Source of the DNA: Elioraea tepidiphila DSM 17972
Lineage (GTDB): Bacteria; Pseudomonadota; Alphaproteobacteria; Acetobacterales; Acetobacteraceae
Direction of reading: 5' to 3'
Length of the DNA: 64,000 nucleotides
Assembly: GCF_000378465.1 (NCBI RefSeq)
Contig: NZ_KB899918.1
Coordinates: 62,001 to 126,000 of the forward strand
Made by a program: the position numbers and the translations under genes. The notes beneath the pieces were generated by a model. The model was not told where the DNA came from. It worked only from the letters and a program-made list of their open reading frames with translations, and searched no databases. Shown here in pieces: positions 46,210-55,825 of this stretch; within the stretch, counting starts at the first letter, position 1; each line of letters opens with the position of its first letter.

Positions 46210-47385
46210 TCAGGCGAAGGCGGGGCCGGTCGCGAGGTCGAGCGCGGTGCGCCGCGCCGTCGCGTCCGCCTCCAGCACGGCTTCAAGGTCGGGCGCGGCG
46301 GGCGTGCCGAGCCGGTCGAGGGCAGCCGCGACCAAAGCGGCGATGCCGAGGAAACCGATCCGCCCCTCCAGGAACAGCCGCACCGCCACCTCGTTCGCCG
46401 CGTTCAGGATCGTCGGAGCCGCGCCACCGGCGGCGAGCGCCTCGCGCGCCAGGGTGAGCGCAGGAAATCGTTTATGGTCCGGTAATTCAAACGTGATCGT
46501 GCGCAACGTCGCGAGATCGAGCCGGCGCGTCGCGGTGGTCATCCGGCGCGGCCAGGCGAGGGTATGGGCGATCGGGACGCGCATGTCGGGCGGCCCCATC
46601 TGTGCCAGCATCGAGCCGTCGACGTACTGCACGATCCCGTGGATCGCGGCCTCGGGATGCACCAGCACCTCGATCCGTTCGGCCGGAACCGGGAACAGGC
46701 AGGCGGCCTCGATCACCTCGAGGCCCTTGTTCATCATGGTCGCGCTGTCGATCGTGACCTTGGCGCCCATGCGCCAGACCGGGTGGTTGAGCGCGTCCTC
46801 GGGCCGGATCGCGCGCATCCGTTCGGCCGGCCAGTTCCGGAAGGGCCCGCCGGAGGCGGTGAGCACGATCCGTTCGACGCTCTCGGGGGCCGTGCCGTCG
46901 AGCGCCTGGAAGATCGCGTTGTGCTCGGAATCCGCGGGCAGCAGCGTCGTCCCGGCCGCCGCGGCGACCGCGCGCAGCATCGGGCCGGCACAGACGAGGC
47001 ACTCCTTGTTGGCGATCGAGACGATCCCGCCCCCGCCGGCCGCGGCCATGGTGGCGGGAAGCCCGGCCGCGCCGACGATCGCCGCCATCGTCCAATCGAC
47101 CGGGATCGAGGCGGCCGCCACCACCGCCGCGGGACCGGCTTCCACCGCGATGCCGCTGCCTTCGAGCGCCTCGCGGAGCGCCGGGAGCGCCGCGACATCG
47201 GCGACGACGGCGAGCCGCGCGCGCACCCGGCGGGCGGCCGCCGCCAGCGCCGTCGCATTCCCGTTCGCCACCAGCGCGACCACCTCGAAGTGGCCCGGCG
47301 GCGCCTCGGCGATCAGATCGAGCGTGGCGCGCCCGACCGAGCCGGTGGCGCCCAGCACCGTGACGCGGCGAGGGGCACCGTTCAC
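46210..47385 (-). CDS. dxr: 1-deoxy-D-xylulose 5-phosphate reductoisomerase
   Basis: 391 residues from the GTG overlapping the cdsA stop (GTGA). NADPH-binding TVLGATGSVGRATLDLI, GGGIVSIANKECLVCAG, LLPADSEHNAIFQAL, then TASGGPFRNW, KVTIDSATMMNKGLE with the metal-binding Asp/Glu, and a helical C-terminal domain. Commits DXP to the MEP pathway; the same route as ispDF near the left end. Confidence 0.96.
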   Translation of the reverse strand: MNGAPRRVTVLGATGSVGRATLDLIAEAPPGHFEVVALVANGNATALAAAARRVRARLAVVADVAALPALREALEGSGIAVEAGPAAVVAAASIPVDWTMAAIVGAAGLPATMAAAGGGGIVSIANKECLVCAGPMLRAVAAAAGTTLLPADSEHNAIFQALDGTAPESVERIVLTASGGPFRNWPAERMRAIRPEDALNHPVWRMGAKVTIDSATMMNKGLEVIEAACLFPVPAERIEVLVHPEAAIHGIVQYVDGSMLAQMGPPDMRVPIAHTLAWPRRMTTATRRLDLATLRTITFELPDHKRFPALTLAREALAAGGAAPTILNAANEVAVRLFLEGRIGFLGIAALVAAALDRLGTPAAPDLEAVLEADATARRTALDLATGPAFA

Positions 47386-48266
47386 CCCCACAGCACCGCC
47401 CCCTGCCCCAGCGCCAAAGACAGGGCCGCGGCGACCGGCACCGCCGCGATCAGCCCGTCCGCACGGTCGAGCAGCCCGCCATGACCCGGGATCAGTCGCG
47501 AGGCATCCTTCACCGCGAAGCGTCGCTTGATGAAGCTTTCCAGGAGGTCGCCGCATTGCGCGGTCAGCCCGATCGCCGCGGCCACCAGCGCCACGACGGC
47601 GGGCTCCGCTCCCGGCGTCAGGGCAGCCGCCACGCTGAGCCCGGCCGCGATCGCCGCGGCAAGCCCGCCGGCACCGCCCGCCCAGGTCTTGTTCGGGCTG
47701 ATCGCGGGCGCGAGGCGTGGGCCGCCGATCATCCGTCCCGCCAGATAGGCGCCGATATCCGACGCCCAGACCACCAGCACCACGAACAGCACATTGGCCC
47801 GGCCCGCATCCCCGGCGTCGCGGAGCCAGATCAGCCCCACGCCCGCAAGCCCGATATATATCACGCCGGCCGCGAGCCAGCCGGCCGGACGTCGCTCGCC
47901 CGGCAGGAGCGCGGGCTGGCGTGCGACCGCCCAGGCCAGGGCAGTGCCGGCGCCCAGCAGCGCGAGCGCCGCAAGCCAGGCGCCCGCGACGGAAGCGAGC
48001 CCGGCCGCCAGCAACGCGAGCGGCACCACGAGCCCGGGGAAGGCGCGCAGCCGCGCGCCGCAGAGATGCACCCATTCCCAGGCCAGCACGGCCGTGCCGA
48101 GGGCGACCAGAAGCATGAACCACTCGGCGCCGAACCAGATCGCGGTGAGTGCGATCGGCCCGAGCACCGCGGCGGACAGGGCACGCTTGCCGAGATCGCT
48201 CCAGCGTCCGGCCGCCTCTGCCGTCATGCGGAACGGTCGGTCGGGCTCAGCCCGGGCGGGCGCCAT
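47382..48266 (-). CDS. cdsA: Phosphatidate cytidylyltransferase CdsA
   Basis: 294 residues from the ATG at 48266, which overlaps uppS by 20 bases; an ATG at 48227 is an alternative that would still keep the whole membrane domain. About eight membrane helices and the signature SDIGAYLAGRMIGG, with SPNKTWAGGAGG and ESFIKRRFAVKDASRLIPGHGGLLDRADG. It makes CDP-diacylglycerol for phospholipid synthesis. Confidence 0.94.
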   Translation of the reverse strand: MAPARAEPDRPFRMTAEAAGRWSDLGKRALSAAVLGPIALTAIWFGAEWFMLLVALGTAVLAWEWVHLCGARLRAFPGLVVPLALLAAGLASVAGAWLAALALLGAGTALAWAVARQPALLPGERRPAGWLAAGVIYIGLAGVGLIWLRDAGDAGRANVLFVVLVVWASDIGAYLAGRMIGGPRLAPAISPNKTWAGGAGGLAAAIAAGLSVAAALTPGAEPAVVALVAAAIGLTAQCGDLLESFIKRRFAVKDASRLIPGHGGLLDRADGLIAAVPVAAALSLALGQGAVLWG

Positions 48267-48996
48267 AGCGTCGCTCCCGCGCGGCGAAGGCCGAGAGCGC
48301 CTGGGCGAGATGCTGCGGGCCGAACTCGGGCCAGAGCACGTCGAGGAAGACGAACTCCGCATAGGCGGCCTGCCAGAGCAGGAAGTTCGAGATCCGCTGC
48401 TCGCCGGAGGTGCGGATCACGAGGTCAGGATCGGGCATGCCGTCGGTCTCGAGGAAGCGGGCGAAGCTCGCTTCATCGACCGAGTCGGGCGAAACCCGCC
48501 CCTCCGCGACCGCGCGCGCGAGCCGCCGCGCCGCGCCGGCGATCTCCGACCGCCCGCCATAGGAGAGCGCGATCACCAGGTTGAGCCGCGTGTTGGCGAT
48601 GGAACTGGCTTCCGCCCGCTCGATCGCCTCGCGCATGCCGGCATCGAGGCGGTCGCGGTCGCCGATCATGCGCAGCCTGACGCCCCGCCGGATCATCTCG
48701 GTCCAGTGCCGTTCGATCCCCTGGCGCAGCAGCCCCATCAGCCCGCCGACCTCCTCGGCCGGGCGGCGCCAGTTCTCCGACGAGAACGCGTAGAGGGTCA
48801 GCCAGGGCACGCCCTGGGCGAGGGCCGCATCGACCGCCCGGCGCGCCGCCTCGGCGCCCTCGCGATGGCCGGCCAGTGCCGGCAGGCCGCGGCGTGCCGC
48901 CCAGCGCCGGTTGCCGTCCATGATGATCGCCACGTGCCGCGCGAGCGGCGGCGCGGCCAGCGCCGTGGCGGAGGCGATCGGGAGGGGGGCGTTCAT
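48247..48996 (-). CDS. uppS: Undecaprenyl diphosphate synthase
   Basis: 249 residues from the ATG that gives MNAPLP; upstream frame is a shadow of frr. Cis-prenyltransferase motifs: [16 protein letters not shown] (catalytic Asp), GHREGAEAAR, LTLYAFSSENWRRP, ALSYGGRSEI and DLVIRTSGEQRISNFLLWQAAYAE. It makes the C55 lipid carrier for peptidoglycan and O-antigen. Ends 20 bases inside cdsA. Confidence 0.96.
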   Translation of the reverse strand: MNAPLPIASATALAAPPLARHVAIIMDGNRRWAARRGLPALAGHREGAEAARRAVDAALAQGVPWLTLYAFSSENWRRPAEEVGGLMGLLRQGIERHWTEMIRRGVRLRMIGDRDRLDAGMREAIERAEASSIANTRLNLVIALSYGGRSEIAGAARRLARAVAEGRVSPDSVDEASFARFLETDGMPDPDLVIRTSGEQRISNFLLWQAAYAEFVFLDVLWPEFGPQHLAQALSAFAARERRYGARPG

Positions 48997-49019
48997 CGGC
49001 GGGGGGACTGGCGGGGCGC

Positions 49020-49595
49020 TCAGGGTTGCTTGATGTCGGCTTCCTTGGCGGCCAGCGCCTCGTCCACCTTGCGGATGTAGCCGTCGGTCAGCTTCTGGAC
49101 CTCCTCGGCCCAGTCGCGATGCACGTCCTGGCCGATCTCGTGATCCTTCTCGAGCTTCTTCAGCGTCTCCATGCCGTCGCGGCGCACCGCGCGGATGGCG
49201 ACGCGCGCGGCCTCGGCGTATTTGCCGGCGAGCTTGGCAAGCTCGATACGCCGCTCGGCGGTGAGCGGCGGCAGGGGCACGCGCACGGTCTGGCCGTCGC
49301 TCGCCGGATTGAGGCCGAGACCGGCGTCGCGGATCGCCTTCTCCACCGAGGAGACGGCCGCACGGTCCCATACCTGGACCGTCAACATGCGCGGCTCGGG
49401 AACGCCGATCGTGCCGACCTGGGTGATCGGCATCTCGGTGCCATAGACCTCGACCTTGATCGGCTCGAGCAGCGCCGGGCTCGCCCGCCCGGTGCGCAGC
49501 CCGGCGAACTCCTTCTTCAGCGTGTCGAGCGCGCCCTCCATCCGCCGGCGCAGATCGCCGGTGATCTGATCGAGCGTGGGCGGGGCCTTGGCCAT
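49020..49595 (-). CDS. frr: Ribosome recycling factor
   Basis: 191 residues, close to the usual 185. Signature [36 protein letters not shown] is present (read in two pieces), then the beta-rich domain [24 protein letters not shown] and the C-terminal helix [17 protein letters not shown]. Splits post-termination ribosomes with EF-G. ATG, 24 bases upstream of uppS. Confidence 0.96.
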   Translation of the reverse strand: MAKAPPTLDQITGDLRRRMEGALDTLKKEFAGLRTGRASPALLEPIKVEVYGTEMPITQVGTIGVPEPRMLTVQVWDRAAVSSVEKAIRDAGLGLNPASDGQTVRVPLPPLTAERRIELAKLAGKYAEAARVAIRAVRRDGMETLKKLEKDHEIGQDVHRDWAEEVQKLTDGYIRKVDEALAAKEADIKQP

Positions 49596-49636
49596 TCCTG
49601 TCTCCCCTGCTGTCCCAGGATCCGCGCGCGCCGTCC

Positions 49637-50365
49637 TCAGCCGGGCGCGTCGGTGACGATGGTGAAGGTGCCGCGGCCGCGCATCACGTTGGCGAAGGCG
49701 CCCGGTTCATGGATCGAGAATACCACGATCGGCAACCCGTTCTCCCGCGCCAGGCTGATCGCCGAGGCATCCATCACCGCGAGATCGCGCGCCAGCACGT
49801 CGAGATAGGTCAGACGCTCGTAGCGCTGCGCGGCCGGGTCCTTGCGCGGATCGGCGGAGTAGACCCCGTCCACCTGCGTGCCCTTCAAAAGAGCCTCGCA
49901 GCCCATCTCGACGGCGCGGAGGGCCGCCGCCGTGTCAGTGGTGAAGAACGGGTTGCCGGTGCCGGCGGCGAAGATCACCACCCGCCCCTTCTCCATGTGC
50001 CGGATCGCGCGGCGGCGGATATACGGCTCGCAGACCGAACTCATCGGGATGGCCGACTGCACCCGCGTATGGACCTCGCGCTTCTCGAGCGCGTTCTGAA
50101 GCGCGAGTGCGTTCAGCACCGTCGCCAGCATGCCCATATAGTCGGCGGAGGCCCGCTCCATGCCCGCCGCCGCGCCGGAGACGCCGCGGAAGATGTTGCC
50201 GCCGCCGATCACCAGGCAGACCTCGACGCCGAGCGCGACGACCGCACGCACGTCCTCGGCGATCCGCCCGACCGTCTCGGTGCAGATGCCGTACTCGCGC
50301 CGTCCCATCAGCGCCTCGCCCGACACCTTCAGGAGCACGCGTCGGTAGCGGGGCGCATCCTCCAT
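49637..50365 (-). CDS. pyrH: UMP kinase
   Basis: 242 residues from the ATG that begins [21 protein letters not shown]; the open frame before it lies over tsf and is not coding. Signature [18 protein letters not shown], and [15 protein letters not shown] of the amino-acid-kinase fold. It phosphorylates UMP. In the usual tsf-pyrH-frr order; 107 bases separate it from tsf, with a weak TACACT that may be a -10. Confidence 0.96.
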   Translation of the reverse strand: MEDAPRYRRVLLKVSGEALMGRREYGICTETVGRIAEDVRAVVALGVEVCLVIGGGNIFRGVSGAAAGMERASADYMGMLATVLNALALQNALEKREVHTRVQSAIPMSSVCEPYIRRRAIRHMEKGRVVIFAAGTGNPFFTTDTAAALRAVEMGCEALLKGTQVDGVYSADPRKDPAAQRYERLTYLDVLARDLAVMDASAISLARENGLPIVVFSIHEPGAFANVMRGRGTFTIVTDAPG

Positions 50366-50472
50366 GAAGCGGGCGTCCTTCTGCAGCGGGGCGGGGCCGG
50401 ACTCGGGCGGGGCCGCCAGTGTAGGGCGGATCGCCGTCCCGGGCATCCCCGCTGCCGGCATCGCGGCGGCCC

Positions 50473-51375
50473 TCAGCGCGCCGCCGCCGCGACCTCGGCC
50501 GCGAAGTCCGAAGCCTCCTTCTCGATCCCCTCGCCGAGCTGGAAGCGGACGAAGCCGGCGAGCTGGGCACCTGCCTTCTTCACGACGTCCTTCACCCGGC
50601 TCTCGCCGTCGTGCACCCAGACCTGCTCGAGCAGCACGACCTCCTCGTAGTACTTGCGGACGCGGCCCTCGACCATCTTCTCGATGATCGCCTCGGGCTT
50701 GCCCGACGCGCGCGCCTGCTCGGACAGCACGGCCTTCTCGCGCGCGAGCGCGGCCGGGTCGACCGAGCCGATGTCGAGGAACTCGGGCCGGGCAGCGGCG
50801 ACATGCATGCCGATCTGCCGACCCAGCGTGGCGAGCGCCTCGCCCGGCTCGCCGACCAGGGCGACCAGCACGCCGATCCGCCCCAGTTCGGGCTTGAGGG
50901 CGGAGTGGACATAGGTCGCGACCACGCCCTTGGGCACCGACAGCATCGCCGTGCGGCGGATCGCCATGTTCTCGCCGATCGTGGCGATCAGGTGGGTCAA
51001 CTCCTCGGCGACCGTCCGCCCGCCGCCCGGGAACGCCTTGCCCTTCAGCGCCTCGACATCCCCGCCGGCATCGAGGGCGAGGCCCGCGCAGGTGGCGACG
51101 AAGTCCTGGAAGGTCTCGTTGCGCGCGATGAAGTCGGTCTCGGCATTCACCTCGACGATCGCCGCGCGGGTGCCCTCGGCCTTGACGCCGACCAGCCCCT
51201 CGGCGGCCGTGCGGCCGGCCTTCTTGGCCGCCGCCGACAGGCCCTTCTTGCGCAGCCAGTCGATCGCCGCCTCCAGGTCGCCGCCGGTCTCGGCCAGCGC
51301 CCGCTTGCAGTCCATCATGCCCGCGCCGGTCTTCTCGCGCAGTTCCTTGACCAGCGCCGCGGTGATCTCCGCCAT
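50473..51375 (-). CDS. tsf: Elongation factor Ts
   Basis: 300 residues. N-terminal UBA-like helix [22 protein letters not shown], the [14 protein letters not shown] core that contacts EF-Tu, and the C-terminal [18 protein letters not shown]-type region. Exchanges GDP on EF-Tu. Lies 26 bases after rpsB, the conserved pair. Confidence 0.97.
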   Translation of the reverse strand: MAEITAALVKELREKTGAGMMDCKRALAETGGDLEAAIDWLRKKGLSAAAKKAGRTAAEGLVGVKAEGTRAAIVEVNAETDFIARNETFQDFVATCAGLALDAGGDVEALKGKAFPGGGRTVAEELTHLIATIGENMAIRRTAMLSVPKGVVATYVHSALKPELGRIGVLVALVGEPGEALATLGRQIGMHVAAARPEFLDIGSVDPAALAREKAVLSEQARASGKPEAIIEKMVEGRVRKYYEEVVLLEQVWVHDGESRVKDVVKKAGAQLAGFVRFQLGEGIEKEASDFAAEVAAAAR

Positions 51376-51401
51376 CGATCCGTCCTCTCGTGCTGTGAGC
51401 G

Positions 51402-52211
51402 TCAGGCCCGCGCCTCGGCGGAGGCCTCGGGTACGGCGCCCTCGGGTGCCGCCTCCTCGGCCGGCGGCAGCTCATCCAGGGGCACCTCCTCGGCCGCGCC
51501 GAGATCGACGCCCGAGGCCGCCATCTCGGCGGAGATGCCGTCCAGCACCGCGCCGGCGACGAGGTCGCAGTAGAGCGCGATCGCGCGGATCGCGTCGTCG
51601 TTGCCGGGGATCGGGTAGGTCACGCCATCCGGGTCGGAGTTGCTGTCGAGCACCGCGACCACCGGGATGTTCAGCTTGCGCGCCTCCTGGACCGCGATCT
51701 TCTCCTTGTTCGTGTCGATGATGAACAGGATGTCCGGCAGGCCGCCCATCTCCTTGATGCCGCCCAGCGCGCGCTCGAGCTTGTCGCGCTCGCGCGTCAG
51801 CATCAGCTGCTCCTTCTTGGTCAGCCCGGTCTGCTCCTGGGCGAGCTGCTCCTCGATCGTGCGCAGCCGGCGGATCGAGTTCTGGATGGTCTTCCAGTTC
51901 GTGAGCATGCCGCCGAGCCAGCGGTGGTTGACGTAGTACTGGCCGCAGCGCTTGGCGGCGTCCGCGACGTAGTCGGCGGCCGACCGCTTGGTGCCGACGA
52001 ACAGCACGCGCCCGCCGCCCGCGACCGCGTCGCGGATCGCCTGCATCGCCCGGCTCAGCATCGGCACGGTCTGCTGCAGATCGATGATGTGGACCTGGTT
52101 GCGCACGCCGAAGAGGTACGGGGCCATCTTCGGGTTCCAGCGGCGGGTGTGGTGACCGAAATGGACGCCGGCTTCCAGAAGCTGGCGCAGGGTGAACACG
52201 GGCAGGGCCAT
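51402..52211 (-). CDS. rpsB: 30S ribosomal protein S2
   Basis: 269 residues from the ATG that starts [20 protein letters not shown]; a GTG 21 bases upstream is less likely because AAGGAGAAGG lies between. Signature [34 protein letters not shown] and [20 protein letters not shown] short acidic, Ala/Glu-rich tail follows residue 235. Its leader and promoter are described separately. Confidence 0.97.
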   Translation of the reverse strand: MALPVFTLRQLLEAGVHFGHHTRRWNPKMAPYLFGVRNQVHIIDLQQTVPMLSRAMQAIRDAVAGGGRVLFVGTKRSAADYVADAAKRCGQYYVNHRWLGGMLTNWKTIQNSIRRLRTIEEQLAQEQTGLTKKEQLMLTRERDKLERALGGIKEMGGLPDILFIIDTNKEKIAVQEARKLNIPVVAVLDSNSDPDGVTYPIPGNDDAIRAIALYCDLVAGAVLDGISAEMAASGVDLGAAEEVPLDELPPAEEAAPEGAVPEASAEARA

Positions 52212-52374
52212 GGGGCCGTCCTTCTCCTTCACACGTCCGGTTCATTCCTCCGCGGCGCTGCGCCGGCCGATGCCGCACCTCGGCATGGCCCGCACCGGAC
52301 CCCGGGATCCCCCGGGAAGGCTGCACCGCGTGTGAATTGGCCGGCGCGGGAGCCCCCGCGCACGGCCGGGGCGG
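52212..52374 (-). other. Structured 5' leader of rpsB
   Basis: About 135-160 untranslated bases with two strong hairpins: GGCC(G)ATGCCG, CACCT, CGGCATGGCC (near 52266-52290, one bulge) and CCCGGG, ATCC, CCCGGG (near 52300-52315). Ribosomal-protein leaders often serve autoregulation. No match to a named element was recognised. Confidence 0.4.
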
Positions 52375-52403
52375 GTGATACAGGGCGGAAACGGCGAGGG
52401 CAA
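52375..52403 (-). promoter_or_regulatory. Probable rpsB-tsf promoter
   Basis: On the minus strand TTGCCC (52403-52398), a 17-base gap, then TATCAC (52380-52375). Good spacing and position in the only gap before the operon. Transcription would start near 52368. Confidence 0.5.
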
Positions 52404-52409
52404 GCGTCG

Positions 52410-52434
52410 TGCCGCGCAGGGGTGCCGCGCGGCA
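52410..52434 (-). terminator. Hairpin after the I9-like gene, no U-run
   Basis: TGCCGCGC, nine-base loop, GCGCGGCA directly after the stop at 52441 (minus strand). The stem is perfect. No run of T follows, so termination would be weak or Rho-aided. It separates the small gene from the rpsB promoter. Confidence 0.35.
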
Positions 52435-52440
52435 GGCGTT

Positions 52441-52680
52441 CTACCAGGTCGGGTCGGACCCGGGCGGGCCGATGCCGACCTCGGTGTCCTCGGCGACGCT
52501 CGCGACCCCCTTGATCTTGCGGGCTTTCGCCACCGCCTTGGCATCCGCCTCGCCGGTGATCACGCCGATCGCATCGAGCACGGCGCCGACAGCGAAACCC
52601 GCCTCGGCGAGGTCGCGCCGCACCGCGGCGGCCGGACGCTCGCCGCTGAGGGTGACGATCCAGGTCTTGCGCTGGGCCAC
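52441..52680 (-). CDS. Small I9-like protein beside the subtilase
   Basis: 79 residues from a GTG behind GGAGGG; the frame is open upstream only as a shadow of the protease gene. The pattern is that of the inhibitor I9/subtilisin-propeptide fold: TWIVTLSGE strand, helix RPAAAVRRDLAEAGF, strands AVLDAIGVITGE, helix DAKAVAKARKIKG, and VASVAEDTEV at the end. Such domains fold and inhibit subtilases. It has no signal peptide. It is 68 bases downstream of the subtilase on the same strand, so the two are probably one unit. The call rests on pattern alone; a different ferredoxin-like role is possible. Confidence 0.6.
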   Translation of the reverse strand: MAQRKTWIVTLSGERPAAAVRRDLAEAGFAVGAVLDAIGVITGEADAKAVAKARKIKGVASVAEDTEVGIGPPGSDPTW

Positions 52681-52748
52681 GGCCCGCCCTCCATCCCCAC
52701 CCGCGCCCCGGCGGGACGGGGGCCGGGACGCGGTGGAACGGAGTCTAG

Positions 52749-54080
52749 CTACGGCGCCTGGACAAGGCCAGCGCCGACCCGCGAGGCCGGCAGCGGCAAC
52801 GGCTGGGCGGAGGATTGCAGCCTGCGCCACAGCGAGGCCCCGCGCAGCGAGGGGCTGGACTGGGCCCAGAGCGCCGCGCAGCCGGCGACGTGCGGTGTGG
52901 CCATCGAGGTGCCGCTGATGGTGTGGTAGCGCCGCGGCCGCGGCCAGGACGAGAACACATCGCGCCCCGGTGCGGCGATCTCGATCTTGCCGAAGTTCGA
53001 GAAGCTGGACGGGGTCAGGTTCGGATCGAGCGAGGCGACCGACATGATGGTCGGTGAATTGGCCGGCGCGCCGGTCGGCTTCGTCTCGTTGCCGGCCGCG
53101 GCGATGATCAGGCAGCCGGCCGAGAGCGCGGCCTGGCCGGCGGCGGTGTAGGCCGCCTGCACCGGACTCTGGCTGCCGAGCGACATCGAGATCACCTCGC
53201 AGTGATTGGCGATCGCCCAGTTCATGCCCGCAAGCACGCCCGCGCCGGTGCCGCTGCCGGAGTTGGTGAGCACCTTGCCGACGAAGATGCTGCCGGCATA
53301 GGCGATGCCGTAGCGCGGCGTGCTGCCGGGCGGCGATTTCGGCCCGCACGCGGTGCCGATGCAGTGCGTGCCATGACCGTTCAGGTCCTGCACCGGCTGG
53401 CCGACGAAGGTGTTGGTCGTCATCGGCCGGCCGGAGAAATCGGGATGGCCGAGATCCATACCGGTATCGAGCACCGCGATCTTGATGCCCACCCCGCTGC
53501 GGCTGCTCGGCGGCACCTTGCAGCGGATCAGTCCCCAGGTCGCGCCCAGCACCTCCGCCTCGACCTCCTCCGGCTCCGGCACGGGCACGCCCTTGAGGTC
53601 CCGCGCGATCGTGTTGGCCGCCGCGAGGAAGCCGCGCAGATACTCGGAGCCGGCGGCGAAGACGAAATACTCCGGCTCGATCGTCTCGATCGGGCTGTCG
53701 GCGGCCGCGGCGGCGAAGGCGCTCATGCCATGCGCCTCGAGTGCCGTGCCGCTCACCACGGCCACGCCGATCTCGGGGAAGTTCAGCGCCTCGGCATCGC
53801 CCGCATCCTCGAGCGCGACCGCCTGGCCGGAGAAGTCGCGCGCATCCGCCATGCGGAAATCCTGCGCCTTGAGGGCCTTCGCCCCCTCCTCCGCCATGCC
53901 TTCGCGGTAAGTGACCAGATAGCGCCCGGTCTCCAGCGTGTCGCCGCCGCGCTCGAGCGCCGCGAGCAGGAGTTGTTCGGTCGGTGCCGAAACGGCGGCG
54001 GCGCTGACCGGCGGGCCGCCGGTCGGACCGGTTGCGGCCGGGCCACGCGCCCGCGGCCGCCTGCCTCGCCTGATTGCCAT
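52749..54080 (-). CDS. S8 subtilase without an obvious signal peptide
   Basis: 443 residues. Catalytic triad by reading: Asp205 (IAVLDTGMDLGHPDF), His236 (NGHGTHCIGT), Ser392 (ISGTSMATPHVAG), oxyanion Asn331 (AAAGNE). Residues 50-140 (YLVTYREGMAEEG, then IETIEPEYFVF) look like a built-in I9 propeptide. The N-terminus MAIRRGRRPRARGP is basic and Pro-rich, not a typical signal. It is thus either cytoplasmic or secreted in another way. A tight ribosome site (AGGAGAG) and a promoter precede it; a separate I9-like gene follows. Confidence 0.9.
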   Translation of the reverse strand: MAIRRGRRPRARGPAATGPTGGPPVSAAAVSAPTEQLLLAALERGGDTLETGRYLVTYREGMAEEGAKALKAQDFRMADARDFSGQAVALEDAGDAEALNFPEIGVAVVSGTALEAHGMSAFAAAAADSPIETIEPEYFVFAAGSEYLRGFLAAANTIARDLKGVPVPEPEEVEAEVLGATWGLIRCKVPPSSRSGVGIKIAVLDTGMDLGHPDFSGRPMTTNTFVGQPVQDLNGHGTHCIGTACGPKSPPGSTPRYGIAYAGSIFVGKVLTNSGSGTGAGVLAGMNWAIANHCEVISMSLGSQSPVQAAYTAAGQAALSAGCLIIAAAGNETKPTGAPANSPTIMSVASLDPNLTPSSFSNFGKIEIAAPGRDVFSSWPRPRRYHTISGTSMATPHVAGCAALWAQSSPSLRGASLWRRLQSSAQPLPLPASRVGAGLVQAP

Positions 54081-54138
54081 GGCCGTCTCTCCTGTTCGCG
54101 TTCCGTTTCGGCGCAGCGCAGCTCGCTACGACATCGTT

Positions 54139-54167
54139 ACATTAACGGACACGCGCAGGAACCGCAA
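54139..54167 (-). promoter_or_regulatory. Probable promoter of the subtilase gene
   Basis: Minus strand TTGCGG (54167-54162), 17 bases, TAATGT (54144-54139), about 60 bases before the ATG. The surrounding stretch is AT-richer than the average. An inverted repeat CCGGTAAC/GTTACGG at 54178-54198 lies just upstream, over the panE stop. Confidence 0.5.
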
Positions 54168-54191
54168 GACGATTGAGCCGTAACGGAAAGG

Positions 54192-55139
54192 TTACCGGTG
54201 CGGAAGGCGCCCGGCCGCGCGTCGCGCCTCGTAGGCCCTGGCATGCAGATACGCGGCCTCATGCAGCGCGTCGTCCACGCCGGCATGGCGCGCGGCATCG
54301 AGCAGGAAGCCGAGGATGTGATCGGACTCGATGCGCCCGCCCGCCTCCAGGTCGCGCAGCATCGAGGCGGCCGCCGGGCCGGCGCTGCGGAACATCGGCA
54401 CGAGTTCGCGCTCCAGCGCCTTCGGCCGGACGGGATGGCCGTGCGCCGCCGCGATCGCGACGTTGCGCTCCAGCAGGCGGTCGATCCAGTCCTGTCCGCC
54501 GGCGGCTGCGATCTCGCCGAGATTCGCACGCATCAGCACGGTCGCGATCGCGAGCGTGCCGATCAGCACCAGCTTCTCCCACATCCGGCTCGTGATGTCG
54601 GTCACGGCATCGGCGCGCAGGCCGGCGGAATCGAAGACGCGCTTCAGGGCCTGCACGCGCTCGGACATCGTGCCGTCGCGCTCGCCGAACTCGACCATCT
54701 GCACCGGCGCGAGATGGCGCACCACGCCCTCGGCCGTCAGCGTCGCCTGGATCTTGGCAAGCCCACCGAGCACGCGGCCTGTTCCGAACGCAGCGACCAG
54801 CGTATCGATATGCGACAGGCCGTTGAGCAGCGGCAGCACCGCGGTCGTCTTGCCGACCGCTGGCCGGATCGCCGCGATCGCCGCGTCGAGATCGTAGGCC
54901 TTGGCCGTGAGCAGCACGACATCCCAGGCGCCGGCGCGGGGCAGGTCGTCTGCCAGCAGCGCCGTGACCGCGAGGCGCGCATCGCCGGCAGAGGGGCTCT
55001 CGATCACGAGCCCGTCGCGGTCGAGCTGAGCCTTGCGGCCGGGACGCACCAGGAACGCGACCTCGGCCGCGCCGGCCTGGACGACCCGGCCGCCGAAATA
55101 CCCGCCGACCGCGCCGGCGCCGAGCACGAGAATGCGCAT
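54192..55139 (-). CDS. panE: Ketopantoate reductase family (PanE/ApbA)
   Basis: 315 residues. NADPH-binding ILVLGAGAVGGYFGGRV at the start, and the catalytic Lys region SRMWEKLVLIGTLAIATV, with Asp/Ser at the substrate site of ApbA. Reduces 2-dehydropantoate to pantoate for CoA synthesis, or a related 2-oxoacid, since the family is broad. No panB or panC beside it. Shares one base with the lolD stop. Confidence 0.85.
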   Translation of the reverse strand: MRILVLGAGAVGGYFGGRVVQAGAAEVAFLVRPGRKAQLDRDGLVIESPSAGDARLAVTALLADDLPRAGAWDVVLLTAKAYDLDAAIAAIRPAVGKTTAVLPLLNGLSHIDTLVAAFGTGRVLGGLAKIQATLTAEGVVRHLAPVQMVEFGERDGTMSERVQALKRVFDSAGLRADAVTDITSRMWEKLVLIGTLAIATVLMRANLGEIAAAGGQDWIDRLLERNVAIAAAHGHPVRPKALERELVPMFRSAGPAAASMLRDLEAGGRIESDHILGFLLDAARHAGVDDALHEAAYLHARAYEARRAAGRLPHR

Positions 55140-55825
55140 CAGCCCCTGCCCTCCACCACATGGCCGTCGCGCAGCGTCAGCGTGCGGTCCATGCGCGCCG
55201 TAAGGTCCGGATTGTGGGTTGCGATCAGCGCCGCCACGCCGCGCTCACGCACGAGCGAGAGAAGCTCGCCGAACACCACCTCGGCGGTCGCCATGTCGAG
55301 ATTGCCCGTCGGCTCGTCGGCGAGCAGCAGCTTCGGCTGATTGGCGAGCGCGCGCGCGATCGCCACGCGCTGCTGCTCGCCTCCCGACAGCCGCGCCGGA
55401 CGATGGTTCAGGCGCGCCGACAACCCGAGTGCGCCCAGCAGCGCCTCGGCCCGCTCGGCCGCCGCGCGCTTCGGGATCCCGGCGATCACCTGCGGCATCG
55501 CCACGTTCTCGCGCGCGGTGAACTCCGGCAGCAGATGGTGGAACTGATAGACGAAGCCGATCGTGGAACGGCGGAGCTCGGTGCGCGCGGTGTCGCCGAG
55601 CGCGGATGCCTCCTTGCCGGTGACGACGATGCGCCCGCGATCGGCATGTTCGAGCAGGCCGGCGATGTGCAGGAGCGTCGACTTGCCCGCGCCCGACGGA
55701 GCGACCAGGGCGACGATCTCGCCGGGCGCGACCGCGAGATCGACGCCGCGCAGCACCTCAAGCAGTCCGTCACCGGTGCGGAACGTGCGCGCGACCCCCT
55801 CCAGCCGCAGGACGGCCTCACTCAT
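55139..55825 (-). CDS. lolD: Lipoprotein-export ABC transporter ATPase LolD
   Basis: 228 residues. Walker [14 protein letters not shown]-loop in [11 protein letters not shown] signature [15 protein letters not shown], Walker [13 protein letters not shown], then the switch His in ATHNPDL. The LolD-typical [14 protein letters not shown] follows the Q-loop. Overlaps the permease gene by eight bases, giving a permease-ATPase unit that pulls lipoproteins from the inner membrane. Confidence 0.93.
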   Translation of the reverse strand: MSEAVLRLEGVARTFRTGDGLLEVLRGVDLAVAPGEIVALVAPSGAGKSTLLHIAGLLEHADRGRIVVTGKEASALGDTARTELRRSTIGFVYQFHHLLPEFTARENVAMPQVIAGIPKRAAAERAEALLGALGLSARLNHRPARLSGGEQQRVAIARALANQPKLLLADEPTGNLDMATAEVVFGELLSLVRERGVAALIATHNPDLTARMDRTLTLRDGHVVEGRG

